From: Actinoplanes couchii
GTDB taxonomy: Bacteria; Actinomycetota; Actinomycetes; Mycobacteriales; Micromonosporaceae
Assembly: GCF_016862075.1 (NCBI RefSeq)
Contig: NZ_BOMG01000026.1
Coordinates: forward strand, 179,336-243,335
Direction of reading: 5' to 3'
Length of the DNA: 64,000 nucleotides
Positions 33,101 through 40,582 of this stretch are shown here, in pieces; position 1 is the stretch's first letter; each line of letters begins with the position of its first letter. The notes beneath the pieces are model-generated. The model did not search any database, had not been told where the DNA came from, and was given only the letters and a program-made list of their open reading frames with translations. The position numbers and the translations under genes are program-made.

Positions 33101-34501
33101 CAGCAGCTCGGCGATGCGGCGGGCGGTCGTCTCGGCGTCCATGCCGATCAGGGTCAGGGTCTGCTGGCCCAGGGACGGCCGGGTGTGCGGCAGCCAGGCG
33201 GCCCACTCCCACAGGGCGCTGCCGCCCGCGTCGGTGAGCACGTAGAGCTGCAGGTCACGGGGGCTCTGCGCGACAGCGAGCTGACCGGTGATCCAGCGGG
33301 CCAGGCGGCGCGGCCACTCGCCGCGGCCGGCCACCCCGGAGACACCGGCGAGTTTGATCGAGAACGCCACCGGGACGTCGACCAGGATCCGGTCGGTCTG
33401 CCGGTCCCGTCCGGCCTCCTCGACGGTGATCATGCTGGGCAGATCGGCGATGCCGACCCGGACCACCAGGTGGTCGGGGTCGGTGACCCGGCGCTCCCAC
33501 AGGCGGGCACGCGGGCCGGTGGCGACCATCAGCAGCTCGGCCGGGTCGGGTGAGGCCACCCGGCGGTCGGAGCGCTCCAGGACGGTCGTCTCGGCGATGT
33601 GCTCCTCGATCGCGGCCACTCGCGCGTGGTGCTCGGCCAGCTGGGCCTTGAAACCGGTCTTGCCCTGCCGGCGGCTGGTCCAGTAGTTGCCGATCACCAT
33701 GATCGGGGTCATCGCCGCGAACATCAGGTACATCGGGTTGCGCAGGACCGACGCCATGACGATGCCGAAAGCGGCGGGCAGCGCGGCGGCGAGCCACGGC
33801 AACGCGTTCGGCTGCGGCGGCTTCGGCTCCTGCGGGATCTTGAACTTGTCCTGCCGTTTCGGCGGCAGCAGCCGGGGCGGACGGTTGTAGTCCAGGTACT
33901 CGTTCTCCGGCGACGGCTCGATCACCGCGTCCGGCTGGAGCAGCGGGTGCGCCTCCAGCGTGGTCGGGCCGGCGGTCAGCTGCGAGGTGTCCCGCCAGGC
34001 CACCTCACCCTCGGCCAGCTCCTCGCGGTCCAGCAGCAGGGTGCCCTCGACTCCGCGGACATGCACCTCGGCGTCGAAGGTGACCCGGACGATCGCGGCC
34101 ACCGAGGGCACACCGTCCAGCCGTACGGCACTGCCCTGAACCGAGCCGATCCGGTGTTCGCCCGGACCGAGCGACCAGACCCGCCCGGCACCGGCGCCGG
34201 TCACGGCACGAATCGTGACCAGGCCGCCGGTGGTGCCGTACGGCGCCGGTCCCGGACCACCGATCCACAGCACCGACCCGTCGTGCACGCCACTGGCGGA
34301 CAACGGCAGGTCGAGGTCGAGCGGGCGGTCGTCGAGATGGACCGCCCCGGTGTCCGGGACTGCACCGTGCGCGAAAGCCGACGGGTCGAGGCTGTCCAGC
34401 AGCGTCTTGACGATGTCCCGTACCGGAGTGGCGGGATCGGCGTCCACGACGACGTCGGCCGACCACGCCTCCGGCGACGCGAGGGTGATCAGCATGCGCA
34501 C
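30122..34501 (-). CDS. eccC: T7SS FtsK/SpoIIIE-type ATPase with N-terminal FHA-like domains (EssC/EccC-like)
   Basis: The 1459-residue membrane motor of the T7SS. Two FHA-like or ubiquitin-like domains come first (about 1-195, the second with GEHRIGS near 117), then two transmembrane helices (about 235-275), a helical region and three ATPase domains. The first ATPase is intact: Walker A GTTGAGKSE with Lys656 and Walker B LLIVIDEF with Asp760-Glu761. The second (GAPRSGRSQ, about 984) and third (GPSRSGRST, about 1277) have Arg in place of the P-loop Lys. FHA domains and this length match Firmicutes EssC more than mycobacterial EccC. The GTG at 34501 follows AGAGGAG. Confidence 0.93.
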   Translation of the reverse strand: MRMLITLASPEAWSADVVVDADPATPVRDIVKTLLDSLDPSAFAHGAVPDTGAVHLDDRPLDLDLPLSASGVHDGSVLWIGGPGPAPYGTTGGLVTIRAVTGAGAGRVWSLGPGEHRIGSVQGSAVRLDGVPSVAAIVRVTFDAEVHVRGVEGTLLLDREELAEGEVAWRDTSQLTAGPTTLEAHPLLQPDAVIEPSPENEYLDYNRPPRLLPPKRQDKFKIPQEPKPPQPNALPWLAAALPAAFGIVMASVLRNPMYLMFAAMTPIMVIGNYWTSRRQGKTGFKAQLAEHHARVAAIEEHIAETTVLERSDRRVASPDPAELLMVATGPRARLWERRVTDPDHLVVRVGIADLPSMITVEEAGRDRQTDRILVDVPVAFSIKLAGVSGVAGRGEWPRRLARWITGQLAVAQSPRDLQLYVLTDAGGSALWEWAAWLPHTRPSLGQQTLTLIGMDAETTARRIAELLELVDARRRARMNAQQGGHATDPDIVVVLDGARRLRALPGVVSLLLAGPAVGVYFICIDNDERTLPEECSTMVLGGDGLPTTLRQQRAATIEGIRVDEVIDDWFPNTARRLAPVRDISDTAGDAALPAAARLLEVIKLEDPSVGAISARWNASPRNTRAVIGYSMDGPFALDLVAHGPHGLVAGTTGAGKSEFLQTVVASLAVANRPDAMNFVLVDYKGGAAFKDCVDLPHTVGMVTDLDTHLVERALTSLGAELTHREHLLAAVGAKDIEDYVDYSTRRPVPEVIPRLLIVIDEFASMARELPDFVTGLVNIAQRGRSLGIHLILATQRPSGVVSAEIRANTNLRIALRVTDATESSDVIDAREAASISPATPGRAYARLGHSSLIPFQTGRVGGRRPQQNVTESVIAPFLHQVGWQDLGRPVPQRPRATVEVDEATDLSVLVSTIRQANDMIGIAAQRRPWLPALPTNAMADLATEPRVDSRGEPTFAWAVQDLPKSQQQVPMTIDLSTFGHLHIIGAPRSGRSQALRTIATAAASAASTADLHIYGLDCGNGALLPITRFPHCGAVAQRTDVERASRLLQRMHEEVQRRQRILGQGGFADLTEQRASAPAAERLPHILLLLDRWEGFLGTLSEHDNGTLTDQIYTLLREGASTGVHLIVAGDHSLLSGRMASLVEEKLVLRLSDRTDAALAGLNQRKIPENMPAGRGYRAVSQIEVQVALIAADPSGPAQVAAMQEIAVRLTERDAEVPRAQRPQKIATMPTELNFEQAWELVGTPRPGYALVGVGGDDLAPIGVNPLEDAPTFLIAGPSRSGRSTALKVMAESLLRSGMELVIGAPMRTPLLDLVGKPGVRGAVTGENPEEEEFAALLDSADGPVALLVDDAEVWRDIAAKDYLRQLIRTASGKSRAVIIAGEISSVALGFSGWQVEVKKNRRGALLSPPTLSAGDLVGVRLTRAAIADKVVPGVARVHLGDGTLQAVQIPLPEQAAGA

Positions 34502-34523
34502 GGCGTACTCCTCTGTGGTGTTG

Positions 34524-34820
34524 TTACTTCTTGAGAGAACCGGCCAGCTCGGTGTCCATCGAGCGCAGCGCCTCGACGGCCTTGTCCAGCCACTCGGACA
34601 GCAGGGTCAGGTTCTCCATGAGCTCGTTGGCGGCGCCGACGAACTCGGTGTGCACGGTCTCGAACTCCTTGGACGCCGTGTCGGTCACGAAGCCCGAGTT
34701 GGTGAGATTGTCCACGATGGACTTGCACTCGGTCAGACGAGAGTCGATCTCGTTCTTGTTGTTGCGCATCCGGGTCGCGCTGTCCTGCATCTCCCCGTAG
34801 GTGATGTTCAGGTTCGCCAT
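34524..34820 (-). CDS. WXG100-family T7SS protein (EsxA-like)
   Basis: A 98-residue helical hairpin protein. The turn reads NSGFVTDTASKEF in place of a strict WXG, a variant common in actinobacterial WXG100 proteins, and the second helix contains LLSEWLDKAVEAL. It is expected to be exported as a dimer and to engage the C-terminal ATPase domains of the motor. The ATG at 34820 follows GAAGGGAAT. It is the first gene of the T7SS operon, 22 bases before the ATPase gene. Confidence 0.9.
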   Translation of the reverse strand: MANLNITYGEMQDSATRMRNNKNEIDSRLTECKSIVDNLTNSGFVTDTASKEFETVHTEFVGAANELMENLTLLSEWLDKAVEALRSMDTELAGSLKK

Positions 34821-35002
34821 CGGGTATTCCCTTCGAAGTGCGAGCCGCGCGGCAACGCCCGGCCCGGCGATCGGCAACGTCGATCAAACTAGGAAGGGAC
34901 GCCGGGAAGGTCCAGTTTCCTCTGGTGATGTTGGGCCCCTGGGCCCATGGATGTCGACGGGACTCGTTGACAGCGGTTACCCCGCGTACCGACGATCGCC
35001 GG

Positions 35003-35755
35003 ATGAACAGGCCGGACCGGACTCCCGTACGCCCTCCCGCCCAGGGCACGCAGCAACGATCCGGCGCCTGGACCGTCGATCACGCCGTACGCGCCCTGGC
35101 TACCGCGTGTGCCGAATGGCAGCGCCCGGTCCCGCAGGTCGGCGCGCTGGTCCTCGGGCCGGACTCGGTGATGCTGCGCCTGTCCTGCCCGGACGAGGCC
35201 CCGCCGGCCGGCTGGATCGCCGAGCAGGCCGGCCGCACCTGGACGATGCCGTTGCGGGAACTGCACTCGGCCCCGGTGAGCGACCACGTCACCGACGCGC
35301 TGCCGATGCTCGTCTCGATCGGCGCCGGCGACGAGGGCCGGGTGATGCTCAATCTGGCCGAAGCGAACGGAATGATCAGCCTCACGGGTGATGACGCTCT
35401 GGCACGGGGCATGGTCAGATCGTGGTCGCGGCGGTTGACCACCGGTCCGTGGGCGGCGAACGCCCGGGTGATCCGGGTGGGGTTCGAACCGGATCAGGAC
35501 TTCACCGGGTGGGACGTGTCCCGGCTGGTCGAGGCCGCGCAGGTGCTGGACGCGCCGGAAGGCGGGATCGTGCTCTTCGCCGCTCCCCCGCAGGGCCGCG
35601 ACCTCTACCTGGTGGACCGGCTGCTGGAGGAACCGGTCCGGCGCTGGACGGTGGTGTCGGTGCACGGCGAGAACGCGACCTGGCGTTTCACGGTGAGCAC
35701 GGACGGCAAGGTCGACACCGGTCTCTTCAAGGAGCCGCTGCTCCTGCGCTCGTGA
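35003..35755 (+). CDS. Hypothetical protein divergent from the T7SS operon
   Basis: A 250-residue soluble protein from ATG 35003; the frame is open further upstream (ATG 34928), so the start is uncertain. Segments such as LVLGPDSVMLRLSC, MLVSIGAGDEGRVMLNLAEA and ISLTGDDALARGMVRSWSRRLTTGPW look like a stretch found in large actinobacterial LysM/BTAD regulators, but no DNA-binding domain is present here. It is divergent from the WXG100 gene and is followed by a LuxR-type gene, so a regulatory or sensing role near the T7SS is possible. No firm family is recognised. Confidence 0.6.
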   Translation: MNRPDRTPVRPPAQGTQQRSGAWTVDHAVRALATACAEWQRPVPQVGALVLGPDSVMLRLSCPDEAPPAGWIAEQAGRTWTMPLRELHSAPVSDHVTDALPMLVSIGAGDEGRVMLNLAEANGMISLTGDDALARGMVRSWSRRLTTGPWAANARVIRVGFEPDQDFTGWDVSRLVEAAQVLDAPEGGIVLFAAPPQGRDLYLVDRLLEEPVRRWTVVSVHGENATWRFTVSTDGKVDTGLFKEPLLLRS

Positions 35756-35779
35756 AGAGATTATGAAGAGGCTCTGAAG
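35753..35779 (+). repeat. Direct repeats TGAAGAG upstream of the LuxR gene
   Basis: TGAAGAG occurs at 35753-35759 and 35764-35770, with a partial third copy TGAAGCG at 35774-35780. The spacing is 11 and 10 bases, about one helical turn, as at tandem response-regulator sites. The first copy overlaps the stop of the previous gene, and the last ends about 23 bases before the LuxR ATG. Confidence 0.5.
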
Positions 35780-35802
35780 CGAGCCTCAGCAAACTGGCGA
35801 TC

Positions 35803-36327
35803 ATGCCCACGGTCACCCCCACCCCAGGCACAACCGGCGGACGAGTGCGTATCGCGATCTCCAGTCCGGAGATTCTCGCGCACATCCGCCAGGAATTCGC
35901 CAGTAAAGGCCTGGACGTGCTGATCGACGGTCTTCCGTCGGTCGACGTGACCGTCACCCCGGTTTCCTCCGGCGCCCCGCCCGCGAACGGCGCGCTCGCC
36001 GAGGCGCTCAACGGCCTGGCCGGCCCGCACACCCGCCGCCGGGGCCCGGCCACCGCCCGTTACCGGCTGGCCCTGGTGCCGCACAGCAGGCCCACCCACA
36101 AGCGGCCGCCGGCGGCGCCACCGGTCACCCGCGAGCGGCCGCAGCTGTCCCCGCGCGAGTCCGAGGTGATGGAGTCGATCAGCCGCGGCATGCGCAACGC
36201 CGACATCGCCGCCCAGCTGCGGGTGCAGCAGAAGACCGTGAAGAACCACGTGAACCGGATCTTCACCAAGCTCGGCGCGAGTTCCCGGGTCGAGGCGGTC
36301 CTGATCTGGCAGCGGACCAGGAGCTGA
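35803..36327 (+). CDS. LuxR/FixJ-type HTH regulator without a classical receiver domain
   Basis: A 174-residue protein with a C-terminal LuxR helix-turn-helix at about 110-170 (LSPRESEVMESISRGMRNADIAAQL, then KTVKNHVNRIFTKLG). The N-terminal 70 residues (VRIAISSPEILAHIRQEFASKGLDVLIDGL) look like an alpha/beta fragment but lack the phospho-acceptor aspartate pattern of a receiver domain. A Pro/Arg-rich linker joins them. It has no clear ribosome-binding site. Its stop and that of the convergent AfsR-like gene lie in the short palindrome GCTGACGGTCAGC at 36323-36335. The place beside the T7SS suggests control of that locus (inference). Confidence 0.85.
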   Translation: MPTVTPTPGTTGGRVRIAISSPEILAHIRQEFASKGLDVLIDGLPSVDVTVTPVSSGAPPANGALAEALNGLAGPHTRRRGPATARYRLALVPHSRPTHKRPPAAPPVTRERPQLSPRESEVMESISRGMRNADIAAQLRVQQKTVKNHVNRIFTKLGASSRVEAVLIWQRTRS

Positions 36328-36330
36328 CGG

Positions 36331-39060
36331 TCAGCCGCCGGAGGCCAGGAAGTCGCGTACGTCGCCGGCCTCCTCGGCGTCGAGCTCCTCGAACCGGAGC
36401 AGGGCCCGGCGGGCCAGCGCCTGGGTGTCCTCACCCGGCGCGCCCACCCGGGCCAGCCCGAACAGGGCCACCCCCTGGTGGTACCGGTCCCCGGAGTCCT
36501 CGCTGATCCGCAGCGCCTCGGCGAACGCCGCCTCGGCCTCCGGACCGCCCAGCCCGTGCCGGGCCCGGCCGACGTTGATCAGCAGGTTGGCCTCGATGAT
36601 CTGACTGTGCGACCGGCGGGCGTAGACCAGTCCCGGCTCGCCGGCGCCGATCGCCTCGGCCCAGTGCCCGGTCTCCGAGTACAGCTCGCAGAGCACGTCG
36701 TGGGTGGCCGCCAGGTAGTAGTCGATACCCTCCCGCTCGGCCAGTTCGAGCGCCTCCAGGGCCGGGTTCAGCGCGGCGGCGTACAGCTTGGCCTCCCGCA
36801 GGGTGGACGCCAGATTGCCGAGCAGGCTGATCCGGAAGCGCCAGTCGTCCGGCCCGTCCAGCAGCGCCAGCCCGAGCCGCAGCTGCCGCACCGCGATCTC
36901 GTTGCGCCCCATCCGGGACCAGGCGACGCTGCTGTGGTTGTGCAGGATCGCGCGGGCCACCCGGTTACCCTCGGCGCGGGCGCCGTGCATCGCCGTGTCC
37001 AGCAGCTCCAGCCACTCCGCCGGGTGCCCGGCGGTGTAGAAGTAGTCGAACATCAGCGCGGTCAGGTGCCAGGCCGGTGCGTACAGACCGGCCGGGCCGG
37101 CCGCCCGGAGCAGCGCCAGGATGTTCTGCGCCTCCCCGATGCACCACAGCAGACAGTCCCGCTGGGAGTCGAAGAGCACCGGCGGCACCTCGGTGCGCGG
37201 CGGCGTGATCGGCCAGCCCCGGTCCACCATGCCGTTGCCGGCCCGGGACACGGTCGCCCGGTACCACTCCAGCAGCCTGGTCAGGGCGGCCTGCCGTTCC
37301 TCCGGGTCGAGGTCCGAGGACAGGCCTGCCGCGTACGACCGGACCAGGTCGTGCATGGTGAACCGCTCGCCGTCCTGCTCCAGCAGGGAGAGGGCGGCCA
37401 GCCCGGACAGCCACGCGCCGGCCTGCCCCGGGGCGACGCCGAACAGCGCGGCCGCGTTGTCCCGGGTGACACTCGTGCCCGGCAGCACCCCGAGCATCCG
37501 GAACGCCCGCGCCTCACCGGCCCCGAGGGCGGCGAACGACCAGGACAGCACGCCCCGGACCGAGAGCAGCGGATCGTCCGGGAGCTGCAGCGCGTCCAGC
37601 CGGTGCTGCACGTCCTCCAGCTGGCCGACCAGGTCGCCGAGCTTGACACCGGCCGTCGACACCACCTGCTCGGCCGCGATCTGCAGGGCGAACGGCGACC
37701 TGTCGCACAACTCGGCGAGACGGCGGGCCGACTCGGGCTCGGCGTCCACCCGGTCCGGGCCGACGGTGGTGCCGAGCAGGTCCAGCGACTCCGGCACGGT
37801 CAGCGGGCCCAGCGGGATCCGGCGGGCCCCGTGCCGGACGTTCATCCCGGCCAGCCGGTTACGGCTGGTGACGATGACGAAGCAGGTGCTGCCGCCGGGC
37901 AGCAGGTCCTCGATCTGCTCGGCCGACGCGGCGTTGTCCAGGATCACCAGCATCCGCTTGTCGGCCAGCAGGCTGCGCCACAGTGCGGTGCGCTCCTCCC
38001 GGCCGCCCGGCAGGTTGCGGGCGCCGACCGAGGTCAGCAGGTGTTGCAGGGCCGCGTCCGGGGTGAGGGCGGTGTGCGACGGGTCGAAGCCGCGCAGGTT
38101 GAGGTAGATCTGGCCGTCCGGGTAGGTGTCCCGGAGCAGATGCCCCGCCCGTACCGCCAGGGAGGTCTTCCCGATCCCGCCGACCCCGACCACGGTGACG
38201 ATCCCGCGGCGGCGCAGGGCCCGGCCGGTGCCGTTGCCGACCAGCACCAGCAGCTCGTCGGAGCGGCCCACGAACGCCTCGTTGTCGTGCGGCAGCTGCG
38301 CCGGGCGGGTGACCGTGACGGTCGGCGGGCGGTCGTCGTCGAGGATCTCCGCGTACGCCGCCTGGGTTGCCGGGGACGGGCTGATCCCCAGGTCGGCGGC
38401 GAGGACGCGACGCAGGTCCGCGTACTGCGCCAGGGCGTCGGACGTCCGCCCGCCCCGCTGCAGGACCCGCATCAGCACGACCCGCAGCCGCTCGTCGAAC
38501 GGATGGGCCGGCACCTCGGCGAGCAGGCGCTCGGCCACCCCCGCCGCGGGCGGGGCCAGCTCGGCGTGCTCGATCAGCAGCCGCAGCCGCAGGCCGGCGA
38601 GCCGTTCCCGGGTCTGTGCCACGAACGGGCCGGGGACCGCGGCGAAGAGGGTGCCAGCCGGCCACAGGGCCAGGGCCTCCTCGTACAGCGCGGGATCCTT
38701 CTCGGTCCTCGCCCGGGTGGCCAGATCCTCGGTCCGGGCGACGTCGAACATCGCCCGGTCCAGTCGCAGCCGGTAACCGGCACGGTCGCTGATCAGCAGA
38801 TCCTGGGCGTCGCCGAGAGCCCGCCGGAGGCCGGTCAGATAGGTGTGCAGGCTGCCCGCGGCGGTGGCCGGCGCGGACTCGCCCCAGACCCGGGCGACCA
38901 TCTCGTCCCGGGAGACGGTGACACCCGAGCAGAGGGCGAGCACCGCGAAGACGGCACGCTGCTTGGGCGGCCCGAGGTCGATCTCCCGGTCGCCGGTGGT
39001 CGCGGTGAGCGGCCCGAGCCCCGTGACCCGCAGGCGTGGTCCGGCCATCGGTGTTGCCAA
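36331..39060 (-). CDS. AfsR/SARP-family transcriptional activator (wHTH-BTAD-NB-ARC-TPR)
   Basis: A 909-residue regulator. OmpR-like winged helix at about 12-100 (KQRAVFAVLALCSG, GSLHTYLTGLRRALG), BTAD domain about 105-245 (FDVARTEDLATRA to DLRRVLAADLG), NB-ARC with Walker A VGVGGIGKTSLA (about 291-300) and Walker B MLVILDNA, and a TPR-like C-terminus. Such activators bind direct repeats near -35 elements and switch on specialised metabolism or morphogenesis genes. The start is set at TTG 39060 because GAGGAG stands seven bases before it; the ATG at 39048 is 19 bases from that site. The target genes may be the neighbouring T7SS or the aminobenzoate cluster (inference). Confidence 0.9.
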   Translation of the reverse strand: MATPMAGPRLRVTGLGPLTATTGDREIDLGPPKQRAVFAVLALCSGVTVSRDEMVARVWGESAPATAAGSLHTYLTGLRRALGDAQDLLISDRAGYRLRLDRAMFDVARTEDLATRARTEKDPALYEEALALWPAGTLFAAVPGPFVAQTRERLAGLRLRLLIEHAELAPPAAGVAERLLAEVPAHPFDERLRVVLMRVLQRGGRTSDALAQYADLRRVLAADLGISPSPATQAAYAEILDDDRPPTVTVTRPAQLPHDNEAFVGRSDELLVLVGNGTGRALRRRGIVTVVGVGGIGKTSLAVRAGHLLRDTYPDGQIYLNLRGFDPSHTALTPDAALQHLLTSVGARNLPGGREERTALWRSLLADKRMLVILDNAASAEQIEDLLPGGSTCFVIVTSRNRLAGMNVRHGARRIPLGPLTVPESLDLLGTTVGPDRVDAEPESARRLAELCDRSPFALQIAAEQVVSTAGVKLGDLVGQLEDVQHRLDALQLPDDPLLSVRGVLSWSFAALGAGEARAFRMLGVLPGTSVTRDNAAALFGVAPGQAGAWLSGLAALSLLEQDGERFTMHDLVRSYAAGLSSDLDPEERQAALTRLLEWYRATVSRAGNGMVDRGWPITPPRTEVPPVLFDSQRDCLLWCIGEAQNILALLRAAGPAGLYAPAWHLTALMFDYFYTAGHPAEWLELLDTAMHGARAEGNRVARAILHNHSSVAWSRMGRNEIAVRQLRLGLALLDGPDDWRFRISLLGNLASTLREAKLYAAALNPALEALELAEREGIDYYLAATHDVLCELYSETGHWAEAIGAGEPGLVYARRSHSQIIEANLLINVGRARHGLGGPEAEAAFAEALRISEDSGDRYHQGVALFGLARVGAPGEDTQALARRALLRFEELDAEEAGDVRDFLASGG

Positions 39061-39204
39061 CTGCTCACTCCTCGCGGCACGGAAGGCAAGAGCGGGTGGT
39101 AACGATAGCGCAGCCGGATTTCGAACGAACCGGTCAATCCACCGCCGTCTTCATCACCCGTAGTGACCATAGTAAGGTCTTGCTACGCAAGGTATCTTGT
39201 ATCC

Positions 39205-39543
39205 ATGGACATCATGCGCGAGCGGATCACCACGAACATCCGCAAGGGCGTGCTGGAGTACTGCGTCCTGGGCCTGCTGGCGCGACGCGAGATGTACGGC
39301 CTGGAGCTGGCCGACAGACTCGTCGAGCGTGGCCTGATCGCCGGCGAGGGCAGCCTCTACCCGCTGCTCGCCCGCATGCGACAGGCCGGGACCGTGGAGA
39401 CCCACTGGCAGACCCCCGAGCAGGGGCACGCCCGTCGGTATTACTCGGTCACCCCCCGGGGCCGGGAGCAGTTGGGGGTTTTCGCGGCCGTGTGGCACGA
39501 CATCCGGCCACACGTCGACGAGCTGACAGCGGAGGAAGAATGA
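39205..39543 (+). CDS. PadR-family transcriptional regulator
   Basis: A 112-residue winged-helix repressor with the PadR pattern: KGVLEYCVLGLLARREMYGLELA, then GEGSLYPLLARMRQAG and ARRYYSVTPRGREQLGVFA. No ribosome-binding site precedes the ATG at 39205, and a TATCTT hexamer sits 7-12 bases upstream, so a leaderless transcript is possible. The stop overlaps the next ATG (ATGA). PadR genes are often paired with a gene for a HAAS-domain membrane protein, as here, and usually repress their own operon. Confidence 0.92.
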   Translation: MDIMRERITTNIRKGVLEYCVLGLLARREMYGLELADRLVERGLIAGEGSLYPLLARMRQAGTVETHWQTPEQGHARRYYSVTPRGREQLGVFAAVWHDIRPHVDELTAEEE

Positions 39544-40475
39544 CCAGCGAGGCCCTGCCCGAGGCGGCGGAGACCTATCTCCGGGACCTGCGGGCCGCCC
39601 TGTCCGACGTGCCGCCCGGCGCCGTCTCCGAGATCGTCGAGGACGTCCGGGCCCACCTCACCGAGGCGGTGGCGAGTGGCCGCGACCTGGACGAGGCGCT
39701 GGCCGGCCTGGGCAGCCCGCAGGAGGTGGCGGCGCAGTCCCGTGAGGAGCTGGGCGTCACCCGGCCCGAAAAGCCCGAGCCCGAGCCCGGCCCCGATCCG
39801 CGGCTGCGCGCGCTCGCCGTGACGATCGGCGCGCTGACCGCCGTCTACGCGGGTTTCATCATGGCCCTGCAGGCCGACGACGGCTCGTTCCCGATCGGCG
39901 AGGCCCTGCTCGCCCTGCTGCCGGCGCTGCTCGCGGCACTGCCGTTCGCCCTGCCCCCGCGGCTACGGGAGCGCGCCGACATCGCGGCGGCCGCCCTGAC
40001 GACGATCTACATGGCCGTCTTCTTCGGCACCACGACCACCGGCGTGCTCTTCCTCCCGATGGTGCTGCTGCTCTGGGCGGCGGTGATCGTGCCGTGGCGG
40101 ATGCGGCACACCCGCGGCCGGGTCGCCGTCCGGCTGTGGCACGCCACCGCCGGTCTGCTGGTCGCGCTCCCCGGCCTGGCCGCCGCGGCTTCGATCAGCA
40201 AAGAGATGATCGCGGTCGTCAGCGTGGGGTCGCTCCTCTACATCGCCGCCCCGTTCACGCACGCGGTGCTGTGCGCGCTCGGCTTCCGCGCGGCGTACGG
40301 GGTGCTCGCCGTGGCCGGCACCGCGTCGATGTTCGCCGCGCTCTACGACGACGTCGGCTTCCTGCTCCTGGCCTTCTGGTGGTTCGGCGGCCTGTACCTG
40401 ACCGTCGGCGCGATCGGCTGGGTCACCACCCCTACCCGCCGTCGGCTGCCCACCCCGGCCGCCGCCCTGGATTAG
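39540..40475 (+). CDS. HAAS-domain (DUF1700-like) integral membrane protein, PadR partner
   Basis: A 311-residue protein with a soluble N-terminal HAAS-type helical domain (about 1-75: AAETYLRDLRAALSDVPPG ... VRAHLTEAV ... LAGLGSPQEVAAQ) and then six to eight hydrophobic membrane helices (from about 98 to 300). It is translated by overlap with the PadR gene. HAAS domains occur in membrane proteins that are controlled by PadR regulators; the cargo or signal is unknown. Confidence 0.85.
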   Translation: MTSEALPEAAETYLRDLRAALSDVPPGAVSEIVEDVRAHLTEAVASGRDLDEALAGLGSPQEVAAQSREELGVTRPEKPEPEPGPDPRLRALAVTIGALTAVYAGFIMALQADDGSFPIGEALLALLPALLAALPFALPPRLRERADIAAAALTTIYMAVFFGTTTTGVLFLPMVLLLWAAVIVPWRMRHTRGRVAVRLWHATAGLLVALPGLAAAASISKEMIAVVSVGSLLYIAAPFTHAVLCALGFRAAYGVLAVAGTASMFAALYDDVGFLLLAFWWFGGLYLTVGAIGWVTTPTRRRLPTPAAALD

Positions 40476-40582
40476 CCACTGTTGGATGGCCGACTCGGGG
40501 AAACCGGGCAATGCGCTACTTCTAGCGGGTCTTCCCGCCGTGGCGGCCACACCATCGGATCCGACCCCACGAGGAGGATCCG

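Noticed and set aside
30035..33553. Plus-strand open frame of 1172 codons opposite the T7SS ATPase gene
   Set aside because: It is rich in Arg, Gly, His and Gln with no domain pattern, as expected from the mirror strand of a high-GC gene; the minus strand codes a clear ATPase.
39180..39204. PadR operator before the PadR gene
   Set aside because: Only short direct repeats (GATAC-like) are visible and no clear palindrome, so no site is claimed.
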